A stretch of DNA of 64,000 nucleotides from W-Chloroflexi-9 sp045863195. GTDB taxonomy: Bacteria; Chloroflexota; Dehalococcoidia; UBA2979. The DNA lies in assembly GCA_045863195.1 (NCBI GenBank), contig BTUI01000003.1:124001-188000 (forward strand), read 5' to 3'. Below, one piece after another: positions 18,350 to 26,340 of this stretch. Numbering within the stretch: position 1 is the first letter of the stretch; the number at the start of each line of letters is the position of its first letter. Made by a program: the position numbers and the translations under genes. The notes under the pieces are model-generated. The model saw nothing but the letters and a program-made list of their open reading frames with translations. It did not search any database and was not told the DNA's origin.

Positions 18350-19773
18350 GCCTGCGACTCCCCTCGGCCGGTCGTGTCCGGGGCAAGTTCCGGCAGGAAC
18401 CAGTCATGCCGTCGGGCGATGGTGAGCCCCACGAAGAAGCGCATGAACGTCCGCGTGACCACGATCGCGGAGAACATCGAGACGATGACGCCGACGGCCA
18501 GCGTCAGGGCGAAGCCCTGGACCAGCGGCGCGTCGAATGACCCGAGGAACGGCACCTCGATACCGCCGCCCAGCACGTACAGGATGAGGCACGTGATCAG
18601 CGTGGTGACGTTGGAGTCACGGATCGAGGGCCATGCGCGGGAGAACGCCGCGTCCAGGGCGCCCGCGTAGGAGCGGCCGGAGCGCATCTCCTCCTTCAGC
18701 CGCTCGAAGATCAGGATGTTCGCGTCCACCGCCATGCCGACGGAGAGCACGAAGGCGCCGATGCCCGCCAGCGTGAGCGTGACCGGCAGCAGTTTGAACA
18801 CCGCCAGCGTCAACACCGTGTAGACGATGAGCGCACTCGAGGCGACGAGGCCGGGCAGGCGGTAGTAGAGGATCATGAACAGCGCGACGAGCATCAGCCC
18901 GATCTCGCCGGCCAGCACGGAGCGCTGGACCGAGTCCGTGCCCAGCGTCGCGTCGACCGACTGCTCCTGCAGCACGGTCAGTTCCAGCGGCAGCGCGCCG
19001 GCGTTCAACTGGATCACCAGTTCGCGCGCGCGCTCCAGGGTGAGGCCGGTGATGCTCCCGGAATCGCGGATCACGCCGTTCACCACGGGCGCCGACAGCA
19101 GTTCGTTGTCCAGGAAGATCGCGATCTGCTGGCCTAGCCGCCGCGTGGTGATCTGCTCGAAGAGCGACCCGCCGTCGCCCTGGAACTCGAACCCGACCGA
19201 GGGGTTCCCGATCTGGTCGAACGCCACGAACGCGTTGGACTGCAGGTAGCGGCCGGTCAGCGCCACCCGCTGGCCGTCCACGGTGCCGGTGGCGCGCTGC
19301 CACTGGTTGTTCGCGTCACACGCGCCAACCTGCGTGATCTCCTCGTTCGCGGGCTCGCAGAAGAGCAACTGGGCGGTGCGGCCGAGGAGCGAGCGCGCCT
19401 CCTCTGGCGTGAGGCCCGGCAGCTGCACTGAGATGCCGGTCGCGCCCTGGCGCGTGATCTCGGCCTCGGCGAGGCCGGACGCGTCCACGCGGCGGCGCAG
19501 GACGCGGACGGTGCCGTCCAGCGCGCTCTCCAGGTCGCCCTCGAACGACTCGGGAACCTCGGCGCGAAGCAGCAGGCGGGTGCCGCCCTGCAGGTCCAGG
19601 CCCAGGCGCATCCGCTCGCGCTCGAAGTTGCCGATGGTGACGCCGCGGCCCTCCGGCCACGGGACGCCGGCGGGCAGGAAGCGGTCCGGCTGGGACGGCC
19701 AGATCGTGTAGAGCGCCGCGGCGGTCAGCACCAGGATGCTGAGGAGCGGGAGCAGACGGCGGAGTCGGGTCAC
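18346..19773 (-). CDS. secD: Protein translocase subunit SecD
   Basis: Partner of SecF in the Sec translocon. The 475-residue protein has an N-terminal membrane span (LLPLLSILVLTAAALYTIW), the D1 motif LGLDLQGGTRLLLR, a P1 head domain, and six C-terminal spans with VDANILIFERLKEE. It is compact compared with E. coli SecD (615 residues), as in many Gram-positive-type bacteria. The upstream neighbours are yajC and an acidic repeat protein, so the operon is priA-def-yajC-(acidic)-secD-secF. Confidence 0.94.
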   Translation of the reverse strand: MTRLRRLLPLLSILVLTAAALYTIWPSQPDRFLPAGVPWPEGRGVTIGNFERERMRLGLDLQGGTRLLLRAEVPESFEGDLESALDGTVRVLRRRVDASGLAEAEITRQGATGISVQLPGLTPEEARSLLGRTAQLLFCEPANEEITQVGACDANNQWQRATGTVDGQRVALTGRYLQSNAFVAFDQIGNPSVGFEFQGDGGSLFEQITTRRLGQQIAIFLDNELLSAPVVNGVIRDSGSITGLTLERARELVIQLNAGALPLELTVLQEQSVDATLGTDSVQRSVLAGEIGLMLVALFMILYYRLPGLVASSALIVYTVLTLAVFKLLPVTLTLAGIGAFVLSVGMAVDANILIFERLKEEMRSGRSYAGALDAAFSRAWPSIRDSNVTTLITCLILYVLGGGIEVPFLGSFDAPLVQGFALTLAVGVIVSMFSAIVVTRTFMRFFVGLTIARRHDWFLPELAPDTTGRGESQA

Positions 19774-19829
19774 CGGTTACCGGCCCCTCGGGTGGTCAAT
19801 GCGAAGTCGGTCAGGAGCGGGACGGCGCA

Positions 19830-20255
19830 CTAGTCGTCATCCTCGTCGTCCCAGTCATCCTCGTCTTCGTCGTCGTCTTCCCAGTCGTCCTCGTCCTCGT
19901 CGTCCTCGTCCCAGTCGTCGTCGTCCTCGTCGTCATCGTCCCAGTCGTCGTCGTCCTCGTCGTCGTCCCAGTCGTCCTCATCCTCATCATCGTCGTCATC
20001 GTCGTCGTCTTCTTCGTCGCGCTTCTCCCACTCCTCCGGCTCCTCGTCGGAGAGGCGGCGGCGGGCGACGATGCTCGACCCGGTGTGGACGGCGGCGACG
20101 CCGGCGATGGCGATCGAGGCGGGACGCGCGATGACGCGCACGGAGGTGGACTCGCGGGTGATGGTGACCGGGGCGGCGTCGAGCAGAATCTCCATGAACG
20201 AACCCTCGTGGCTGCGGACTGGTGCGTCTGTCTGGGTGAGTACGGTGGTGGTCAT
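19830..20255 (-). CDS. Asp/Glu-rich protein with a Trp-periodic tail, next to yajC
   Basis: The 141-residue protein has two parts. Residues 1-65 are ordinary and contain MEILLDAAPVTITR (21-34), which matches YajC residues 63-76 (MEILLEVAPGVILR) at 9 of 14 positions, followed by a mildly hydrophobic stretch (46-63) and RRR. Residues 80-141 are almost only Asp and Glu, interrupted by Trp at 96, 105, 115, 125 and 135, a period of 9-10 residues. The frame is intact and ends 56 bp before secD. No Shine-Dalgarno is seen; translation probably couples to yajC, whose stop is 9 nt upstream. Function unknown. Confidence 0.6.
   Translation of the reverse strand: MTTTVLTQTDAPVRSHEGSFMEILLDAAPVTITRESTSVRVIARPASIAIAGVAAVHTGSSIVARRRLSDEEPEEWEKRDEEDDDDDDDDEDEDDWDDDEDDDDWDDDDEDDDDWDEDDEDEDDWEDDDEDEDDWDDEDDD
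19850..20010. repeat. Low-complexity GTC/GTCGTC-type repeat encoding the acidic tail
   Basis: About 160 bp of near-trinucleotide repeat (GTC, CTC, ATC units on the plus strand) with CCCA interruptions every 27-30 bp, which give the Trp codons on the minus strand. It is a variable, slippage-prone sequence, but the reading frame stays open through it. Confidence 0.8.
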
Positions 20256-20264
20256 CTGGTGGTG

Positions 20265-20621
20265 TTAACGGTCCGCCGTGGACGAGGCGTCCGCGGCATC
20301 CTGAACGACTGCGCTGCTGCTGTCCACGTCGCCCGATCCAGTGTCGGGCGAATCTGCCCGACGCGCGATGGAGTCGACCGCCCCCGGGGTGCCGCGCAGG
20401 ATCACCCCGGGCGCCACCTCCAGCAGAATCTCCATCGGCCGATCCTCGTACGTGTTGATCTCCATGACGGTCGCATAGAAGCCGGCAGAGGTCAGCACCT
20501 CGTCGCCGATGGCGAGCGTGGAGATGTCCCGACGGTGCTTGCGCTGCTGCATCATCACCGGCCGCAGCAGGATGAAGTAGAACGCGGCGACCACCGCCAG
20601 CAGGACCGTGAGGTACTCCAC
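20265..20621 (-). CDS. yajC: Preprotein translocase accessory subunit YajC
   Basis: A 118-residue single-span membrane protein: a hydrophobic segment at residues 3-20 ending in the family signature FILLRPVMMQQRKHRRD, then a small cytoplasmic SH3-like domain (GDEVLTSAGFYATVMEINTYE). The Ser/Asp-rich C-terminus is unremarkable. YajC associates with SecDF. It overlaps the def stop by 1 bp and precedes the acidic protein, secD and secF. Confidence 0.93.
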   Translation of the reverse strand: MEYLTVLLAVVAAFYFILLRPVMMQQRKHRRDISTLAIGDEVLTSAGFYATVMEINTYEDRPMEILLEVAPGVILRGTPGAVDSIARRADSPDTGSGDVDSSSAVVQDAADASSTADR

Positions 20622-21118
20622 TAGCGCGCCTCGTCCCGCGGAGATGCCGGCTCCAGTTTGATCAGGTCGTCCTTCGAGTCCAGGTGGTCCACGTACAGCG
20701 TGCCGTTCACGTGGTCGACCTCGTGCTCCAGCGCCTGCGCCAGCAGGTCGCCCTCCGACTTGATGCGCACCTCGCGCCCGTTCGCGTCCAGCGCCTTCAC
20801 GGCGACCTGCATGGAACGCGTGATGTTGCCGCGGTAGCCGGGGACGGAGAGGCAGCCCTCGTCCAGGCGGCGCTCCCCGCTGCGCTTCACCACCTCCGGG
20901 TTGATGAGCGCGAACGGCTCCTCGTCCGGCAGGCCGATGACCACGACGCGCAGGGGCACGCCGATCTGCGGCGCTGCGATGCCCACGCCGTGCGCCGCGT
21001 ACATCGACTCCGTCATGTCCTCGATCAGCCGTCGGATCGAGTCGTCGATGCGCGACACCTTGCGCGCGGGCTTCCGCAGCACCGGGTCACCGAGATAGCG
21101 GATCGGCCGTACCGTCAT
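20621..21118 (-). CDS. def: Peptide deformylase
   Basis: Removes the formyl group from nascent N-termini. From the ATG giving MTVRPIRYLGDPVL the protein is 165 residues, a normal length, with the three metal/active-site motifs GVGIAAPQ (44-51), EGCLSVP (87-93, Cys89 metal ligand) and HEVDH (132-136). The frame stays open 137 codons upstream, but those residues antisense priA and do not look like protein, so I start at 21118. It lies about 100 bp after priA and abuts yajC. Confidence 0.95.
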   Translation of the reverse strand: MTVRPIRYLGDPVLRKPARKVSRIDDSIRRLIEDMTESMYAAHGVGIAAPQIGVPLRVVVIGLPDEEPFALINPEVVKRSGERRLDEGCLSVPGYRGNITRSMQVAVKALDANGREVRIKSEGDLLAQALEHEVDHVNGTLYVDHLDSKDDLIKLEPASPRDEAR

Positions 21119-21218
21119 GCGTTCCGAGGCCTCCCTGGGCGCTCGGGCGATTGTATCCGCCGACCCCGTCAACGTCGTGAAACGTGGCAAGTCGCGCGCA
21201 TCAGGCGCTGACCGCGCG

Positions 21219-23918
21219 TCAGTTGACGACCAGCGGATCCACGTCCACCACCCAGCCGGGCGGCAGGTCGTCCAGGTCTCGCACCAGGTCCGCAGGCGCA
21301 TCGCCGCGCACGAGGATCGACCACCGGTGACGCCCGCGGGAACGCGCCACCTGCGGCGGCGTGGGCCCCGTGACCTCCACCCCCGGCCGGTCGACCGCGA
21401 GCGTGCGGAGTTCGAGGGCCATGCGGCGCGCTTCCTCCGCGGCATACGCCTCGTTCGTGTGCTGGAAGAGGAGGCGCACCATGCGCTTGAACGGCGGGTA
21501 GCCGCGCTCCGAGCGCCACGCGAGTTCACGCTCGAAGAAGCCGTCCACGTCGTGCGCGGCCGCGAAAGCCACCGCGTCTTCCTCCGGGCGGAGCGTCTGC
21601 ACGATCACGCGGCCATCACGCTGCGCACGCCCGGCGCGGCCGGCGACCTGCACCAGCAACTGGAAGGTCCGCTCGCGTGAGCGGAAGTCGCCCTCGCGCA
21701 GCGAGTAGTCCGCCAGCACCACGCCAACCAGCGTCACCAGCGGCAGGTCCAGACCTTTCGCCACCATCTGCGTGCCCACCAGCACGTCCGCATGCTGCCG
21801 CTGAAACGCGCCGATGATCGCCTCGTGCTGTTCCCGGGTGCGGGCGGTGTCGCGGTCCCAGCGCAGGACGCGCGCGGTCGGGAAGTGCCGCCGCACCTCC
21901 GTCTCCACCTGCTGCGTACCGGCGCGGAGCGGGCGCAGCGGCAGGCCGCAGCGGTCCTGCTGGCAGGCCGGCGGCAACCGGCGGCTGCGCCCGCACTGGT
22001 GACAGACCAGCCGCCCGTCCTCGTGCAGCGACATGGAGACATCGCAGGAGGTGCACGTCGGGGAGTGTCCGCGCGCGCAGAGCAGATAGCCGGCGAACCC
22101 GCGGCGGTTGAGGAACAGGATCGCCTGTTCGTCCCGGTCGAGGACCTCGCCGAGCGCCTCGACCAGGCGTGGGGAGAAGAGCCGGTTCACGCCGTGCATG
22201 TCCACGACCTCGACCTCGGGGAGGTCGGAGACCGGCCACAGCCGCACCCGCCCGCTCTGGGGGTCCTCCACCGCGCGGATGCGACGCGGCAGGTCGATGC
22301 GCTCCAGCCGGCCCTCGGCGGCCGCGAACCACGACTCCGCGTCCGGCGTGGCGGTCCCGAACACCACGGCCGCCCCGGCACGCCGCCCGAGTTCGAGCGC
22401 CACCGTGCGCGCGTCGTACCGCGGCGCGGGGTCGTGCTGCTTGTACGTCCACTCGTGCGCCTCGTCGATGACGATGAGCCCGAGGTCCGGCTGCGGCGCG
22501 AACACCGCGGAGCGCGAGCCGATCACGACGTCGAAACGCCCCTCCGCGATGGCGTGCCACTGGTCATACGCCTCGCCGAGCGAGAGGCCGGAGTGCAGCA
22601 CGCCCACCCGTCCGGGGAAGCGCTCCGCGAAGCGACGCACCGTCTGAGGCGTCAGCGCGATCTCCGGCACCAGCACCAGCGCGCGCCGCCCCCGCTCGAT
22701 CGTGTGGCGCAGCGCATCCAGGTAGACCTCCGTCTTGCCGCTGCCGGTGACGCCCCACAGCAGCATCCCCTGCCCCTCGCGCGCGTCGATGGCGGCGCGG
22801 ATGCGGGCGGAGGCGGCGCGCTGCTCCGGCACCAGTTCGACCGCGGGGCGCACCACGACCTGCAGCGCGCTGAGCGGATCGCGGCGGTCGAGGACCTCGG
22901 CCCGCGTCAGCAGCCCGACCTCCACGAGCCGGTCGATGGCGGTGGCGGTCTCCCGGCCCGCCTCCGCCGGCAGGCCGCGCACGGGCAACTCCGGGCGATC
23001 ACCGGCCTCCCCGAGCGCGGCCAGGCGGTCCAGCACGGCGGCCGCCGCCTGCTCCACGAGGCCACGGGAGAGCACCCGGAGCAGCCGCTCCGCCGCCTGC
23101 GGCGCGATGGCGAGCCGCACCGCCTCCCCGTCCCGGACGAACGTGCCGTCCTCGATCAGCGTCTCCACGGCGGGGGCGCCGCGCGCCTCGCGCACCGCGC
23201 GGTCGTACGGCAGGCTGCCGCCGGCATCGAGCGCCGCCCGAATCGCCCGCGCCCGGCGCGATGAGCGCCGCCCCGCGATGCCCTCCGAGAACGCCCGCGC
23301 GCGCGAGGGACTCACCACCAGGCGCACAACCTCCACCACCCGCGCACGGCCGCGCGGACGGTCCAGGCGGTAGCGGAGCACCGCCAGCCCGCGCCGGAGC
23401 AGCACGTTCAGCGCCGCCTCGAACGACCGCGCGGGCACGACTTCCGCAAGGCGGGTGCGCAGGTCGTCCACGTCGACCGGCTCCTCGCGGAGCGCGTCGT
23501 AGATCGCGGCCTGGCGCTCGGAGAGCGCCACCGGCTCGCCCTCGCCGCGCGCCACGGCGGTGACGGGCCGCTCGCCCGCGCCTGGCGGCAGGACGAGGGC
23601 GAACGCCTCCCACGCCGGGGAGAGGTAGTACTCGCGCACCCACTCCGCGAGCGCGAGGCGGTCTGGCGAGACGCTCGGGGCGCCCTCCACGGGCGGGTCG
23701 AGGGGTCGGATCGCATCCGGGTCGTAGCCCGGCGTATCGAACGGCCCCTCCACGACGATCCCCTGGAGCGAGCGCTTCCCGAAGGGGACGTGCACCACGT
23801 CGCCCGCGACGACCTCGCGACCCGGCGGGACGGCGTAGGAGAAGGTCATGTAGGTCGCGCGGCCGGCGTTCACCGCGACCTTCACGTAACGGGGGCGCGG
23901 CGAGCGGAGAGAGGTCAT
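21219..23918 (-). CDS. priA: Primosomal replication restart helicase PriA
   Basis: PriA reloads the replicative helicase at stalled forks. The 899-residue protein has the N-terminal 3'-DNA-binding domain (VPFGKRSLQGIV), a winged-helix region, Walker A GVTGSGKTEVYLDA, the DEAH box VIDEAHEWTYKQ, the zinc-binding insertion and helicase domain 2 (GTQMVAKGLDLPLVTLVG). The zinc site is unusual: the first pair reads C-ARG-H rather than C-x2-C, and the last is C-x4-C (CQQDRC). TATGAT ends 6 nt before the ATG, so the mRNA is probably leaderless. Confidence 0.94.
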   Translation of the reverse strand: MTSLRSPRPRYVKVAVNAGRATYMTFSYAVPPGREVVAGDVVHVPFGKRSLQGIVVEGPFDTPGYDPDAIRPLDPPVEGAPSVSPDRLALAEWVREYYLSPAWEAFALVLPPGAGERPVTAVARGEGEPVALSERQAAIYDALREEPVDVDDLRTRLAEVVPARSFEAALNVLLRRGLAVLRYRLDRPRGRARVVEVVRLVVSPSRARAFSEGIAGRRSSRRARAIRAALDAGGSLPYDRAVREARGAPAVETLIEDGTFVRDGEAVRLAIAPQAAERLLRVLSRGLVEQAAAAVLDRLAALGEAGDRPELPVRGLPAEAGRETATAIDRLVEVGLLTRAEVLDRRDPLSALQVVVRPAVELVPEQRAASARIRAAIDAREGQGMLLWGVTGSGKTEVYLDALRHTIERGRRALVLVPEIALTPQTVRRFAERFPGRVGVLHSGLSLGEAYDQWHAIAEGRFDVVIGSRSAVFAPQPDLGLIVIDEAHEWTYKQHDPAPRYDARTVALELGRRAGAAVVFGTATPDAESWFAAAEGRLERIDLPRRIRAVEDPQSGRVRLWPVSDLPEVEVVDMHGVNRLFSPRLVEALGEVLDRDEQAILFLNRRGFAGYLLCARGHSPTCTSCDVSMSLHEDGRLVCHQCGRSRRLPPACQQDRCGLPLRPLRAGTQQVETEVRRHFPTARVLRWDRDTARTREQHEAIIGAFQRQHADVLVGTQMVAKGLDLPLVTLVGVVLADYSLREGDFRSRERTFQLLVQVAGRAGRAQRDGRVIVQTLRPEEDAVAFAAAHDVDGFFERELAWRSERGYPPFKRMVRLLFQHTNEAYAAEEARRMALELRTLAVDRPGVEVTGPTPPQVARSRGRHRWSILVRGDAPADLVRDLDDLPPGWVVDVDPLVVN

Positions 23919-23924
23919 GGCGCG

Positions 23925-23930
23925 ATCATA
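23925..23930 (-). promoter_or_regulatory. Leaderless-type -10 element of priA
   Basis: TATGAT (5 of 6 to consensus) on the minus strand with exactly 6 nt to the ATG and no Shine-Dalgarno between. This is the strongest example of the leaderless pattern in the window. Confidence 0.6.
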
Positions 23931-23960
23931 GGCCGGAGGGCCGCAGCGGCCCGTGAGCGC

Positions 23961-23994
23961 CGGACACGAAGACGCCGGGCTCTCACCCGGCGTC
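23961..23994 (-). terminator. Rho-independent-type terminator after rplS
   Basis: On the minus strand, 27 bp after the rplS stop, a 9-bp perfect stem GACGCCGGG / CCCGGCGTC with a 6-nt loop is followed by TTCGTGT. It separates the moaB-trmD-rplS transcript from priA. Confidence 0.65.
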
Positions 23995-24020
23995 CGGTCG
24001 TCCTGCAGGAGGGCGGCGCG

Positions 24021-24389
24021 CTACTTGTGGCGGCGCGGCGCTTCCTTCACACGGGCGGCGCGGCCGGTGCGGCCACGCAGGTAGAACAGGTTGGCGCGGC
24101 GGACACGGCCGCGGCGGGTCACCGTGACGGTGTCCACGCGGGGGCTGTTCCAGGGGAAGGTGCGCTCGACACCCACGCCGGAGGCGATGCGGCGGACGGT
24201 GAAGGAGCCCGCCGGGCCCTCCTTCACGCGGATCACGACGCCCTCGAACGGCTGGAGGCGCTCACGGTCACCCTCGACGACGCGGGCCATCACGCGGATG
24301 GTGTCACCGGGGCCGAACTCCGGCAGCGCGGCCAGCGAGGCCGGGCGCGGCTGGGCAAGTTCACGAAGATCTACGGTCATGGCCGTCAT
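24021..24389 (-). CDS. rplS: 50S ribosomal protein L19
   Basis: The 122-residue protein shows the L19 signature throughout: FGPGDTIRVMARVVEGDRER, QPFEGVVI and the FLR-type ending YLRGRTGRAARVKE. L19 lies at the 30S-50S interface. A second ATG three codons later (24380) is an alternative start; neither has a strong ribosome-binding site. It follows trmD, the conserved order in many bacteria. A TACACT hexamer and a weak stem with a T-run lie between them, so it may also be transcribed on its own. Confidence 0.95.
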   Translation of the reverse strand: MTAMTVDLRELAQPRPASLAALPEFGPGDTIRVMARVVEGDRERLQPFEGVVIRVKEGPAGSFTVRRIASGVGVERTFPWNSPRVDTVTVTRRGRVRRANLFYLRGRTGRAARVKEAPRRHK

Positions 24390-24439
24390 CCCATCGAGGG
24401 TCGCTTGAGATACGAGGCGCGGGCGCAGGCCGCGCGAAA

Positions 24440-24463
24440 AACGAGTGTAGCCCGCCTCGGGCG
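24440..24463 (-). promoter_or_regulatory. Short trmD-rplS gap with weak stem, T-run and TACACT hexamer
   Basis: On the minus strand the gap reads a 5-bp stem (GCCCG AGG CGGGC), then TACACT, then CGTTTTTC. It could partly stop trmD transcription, start an rplS transcript about 48 nt before its ATG, or both. The two readings cannot be separated by sequence. Confidence 0.35.
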
Positions 24464-25714
24464 CTAGCGTCGAGCCTGCAGGAGCGCCTCCAGCCGAGGC
24501 CGCACGGCCGCTGGCCGGAAGTCCACGGCGGCGATCTCCGCCACCGAAAACCAGCGGAACTCCAGCGCGAACTCCCCGGCCGTGCCGGCCAGTTCGGCGC
24601 CAGTGAACGCCTCCTGCTCCTCGAACCGCGGAGGGACGGTCGCTTCCACGTAGATGCCGATCTCGTGGTGGCGCGCCGGGCGGCCCGCTCCCGGCCCGTC
24701 GAGAGCGGCCGCGAACTCGAAGAAGTTCTCGTGGAGCCAGAGGATCTCGCCGGGGCGCACGCGCATCCCGGCCTCCTCCTGCATCTCCCGCCGGGCGGCG
24801 TCGGCGACCGGTTCGCCCACCTTTAGCCGCCCCCCCGGCAGCGACCAGATGCTCTCCCCCGCCGTCCGGTGGAGGAGCACCCGCCCGCGCGTGGTCGCGA
24901 CCACCGCGACGCGCGCCTGGAAGATGACGCCGTCCACCTCCCGCTGCGCAAAGCCGGGGTCGGCGACGGTACCCGCCTGCGCGGCCAGCCAGGCGCGCTC
25001 CTTCGCCGTGATTGCGGCGCCTTCGAGGAGGTCCGGACGGCGGGCCTGCGTACGCAGCAGCCGCTCGCGGCGACGCCACTTCTCGACCTCGGCATGGTGG
25101 CCGGAGAGCAGGACGTCCGGCACGGCCCAGTCCCGGAACACCGCCGGGCGGGTGTACTGCGGGTACTCGAGCAGGCCGTCCTCGAACGACTCCTCGGCCA
25201 GCGACCCCTCGCCGCCCAGGACGCCCGGCACGCGACGCGCCACGGCGTCCAGCAGCATCATCGCCGGGAGTTCACCACCGGAGACCACGAAGTCACCCAC
25301 GGAGACCTCCAGGTCCACGGCGTGCTGCAGGACGCGCTCGTCCACGCCCTCGTAGCGGCCGCAGAGCAGGAGCAGGCGGGGGTGCGCCGCCAGTTCGTCG
25401 ACCAGCGCGCGATCGAGGCGGCGTCCCTGCGGCGAGAGGTAGATGACGTACGGCGCCGGCTCCGCGAGCGGCCGGATCGCCTCCAGCGCCTCGAAGATCG
25501 GCTCGGGCTTCATCACCATGCCGGCGCCGCCGCCGAACGGGTAGTCGTCCACGGTGCGGTGCCGGTCGTGCGTCCAGTCCCGCAGGTCGTGCAGGTGGAC
25601 GTCGATCAGCCCGTCCTGGCGCGCGCGCCCGAGGATCGACTGGTCGAGCGGCCCCGCGAACATACCGGGGAAGATCGTGAGGATATCGAAGCGGATCGAG
25701 GCGGCCGGGGTCAT
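24464..25714 (-). CDS. trmD: tRNA (guanine37-N1)-methyltransferase TrmD fused to a Nudix hydrolase domain
   Basis: Residues 1-245 are a complete TrmD: start SIRFDILTIFPGMFAGPL, the SAM-binding knot loops LLCGRYEGVDERV (117-129) and SVGDFVVSGGELPAMMLLDA (138-157), and the C-terminal HHAEVEKWRRRE. The frame continues without a stop into a Nudix domain (about 262-416) whose box G295-x5-E301-x7-R309-E310-x2-E313-E314-x-G316 is fully conserved. TrmD methylates G37 of tRNAs; the Nudix substrate is unknown. The ATG overlaps the moaB stop by 4 bp. Usual TrmD length is about 240, so the fused domain is the oddity. Confidence 0.93.
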   Translation of the reverse strand: MTPAASIRFDILTIFPGMFAGPLDQSILGRARQDGLIDVHLHDLRDWTHDRHRTVDDYPFGGGAGMVMKPEPIFEALEAIRPLAEPAPYVIYLSPQGRRLDRALVDELAAHPRLLLLCGRYEGVDERVLQHAVDLEVSVGDFVVSGGELPAMMLLDAVARRVPGVLGGEGSLAEESFEDGLLEYPQYTRPAVFRDWAVPDVLLSGHHAEVEKWRRRERLLRTQARRPDLLEGAAITAKERAWLAAQAGTVADPGFAQREVDGVIFQARVAVVATTRGRVLLHRTAGESIWSLPGGRLKVGEPVADAARREMQEEAGMRVRPGEILWLHENFFEFAAALDGPGAGRPARHHEIGIYVEATVPPRFEEQEAFTGAELAGTAGEFALEFRWFSVAEIAAVDFRPAAVRPRLEALLQARR

Positions 25715-26235
25715 GCGCGTCCGTCCGCCTGCGTCTGTCGATGGGCGCGCGCCGTCTCCTCGTCGCGCTCGCGGAGCAGCGCGCAGGCGTGGGCGAACAC
25801 CGGCAGCACCACCGCCAGGTTCTCGCGCGCGCCTCGCTCGCTGCCGGGGAGGTTCACGATGAGCGTGCGCCCGCGCACGCCGACGACGCCGCGCGAGAGC
25901 ATCGCCGCGGGCACCAGCGCGATGCTCGCGGCGCGCATCGCCTCTTCCAGCCCGGGCACGCGGTAGTCGATCACCTGCTCGGTGGCCTGGGGCGTCCGGT
26001 CGCGCGGCGAGAGCCCCGTCCCCCCGGTCGTGACCGCGACCGCGAAGTCCTCCACGTCCGCCCAGCGCCGCAGCAGCGCCGCGATCTCGTCCGGCTCGTC
26101 CGGCAGGAGGGCCGTCGCCGCCACCTCGAACCCGGCGGCGGCGAGCATGGCCGCCACGGCGGGACCCGCCGTGTCCTCGCGTTCGCCGCGCGATCCGGCA
26201 TCGCTCACCGTCAGGACACCGACGCGGTACGCCAT
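25711..26235 (-). CDS. Molybdenum cofactor protein of the MoaB/MogA family
   Basis: The 174-residue protein has the molybdopterin-binding fold signature: VGVLTVSDAGSRGEREDTAG at the N-terminus, VTTGGTGLSPRDRTP (68-82) and IVNLPGSERGARENL (126-140). The family adenylylates molybdopterin before molybdenum insertion; MoaB and MogA cannot be told apart with confidence here. GGAGG lies 5 nt before the ATG and TACGAT (26253-26258) upstream. It heads the transcript with trmD, a functionally unrelated partner. Confidence 0.88.
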   Translation of the reverse strand: MAYRVGVLTVSDAGSRGEREDTAGPAVAAMLAAAGFEVAATALLPDEPDEIAALLRRWADVEDFAVAVTTGGTGLSPRDRTPQATEQVIDYRVPGLEEAMRAASIALVPAAMLSRGVVGVRGRTLIVNLPGSERGARENLAVVLPVFAHACALLRERDEETARAHRQTQADGRA

Positions 26236-26252
26236 CGCAGCCTCCGAGGCGG

Positions 26253-26258
26253 ATCGTA
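26253..26258 (-). promoter_or_regulatory. Putative -10 element of the moaB-trmD transcript
   Basis: TACGAT on the minus strand, 17 nt upstream of the moaB ATG, in a short divergent intergenic region. Confidence 0.4.
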
Positions 26259-26288
26259 ACGGCGCGCGCCGCCGGGCGGGCCAGCCGG

Positions 26289-26294
26289 TACACT
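26289..26294 (+). promoter_or_regulatory. Putative -10 element of the LppM-like gene
   Basis: TACACT on the plus strand, 46 nt before the ATG, back to back with the moaB hexamer 30 bp away. Confidence 0.4.
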
Positions 26295-26340
26295 CGGCGG
26301 GCGTCCGCGCACCGGCGGCGTCGACCCGTGGAGGCCGCCC

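Noticed and set aside
19850..20010. Regular repeat considered as a CRISPR array
   Set aside because: Units are near-trinucleotide and code for Asp/Glu; there are no unique spacers or repeats of 25-40 bp.
21119..21529. N-terminal extension of def
   Set aside because: Lies mainly over the priA 3' end in another frame and resembles nothing in deformylases.
25715..26293. 193-codon N-terminal extension of trmD
   Set aside because: Out-of-frame reading of moaB, Arg/Gly-rich; the true trmD ATG overlaps the moaB stop.
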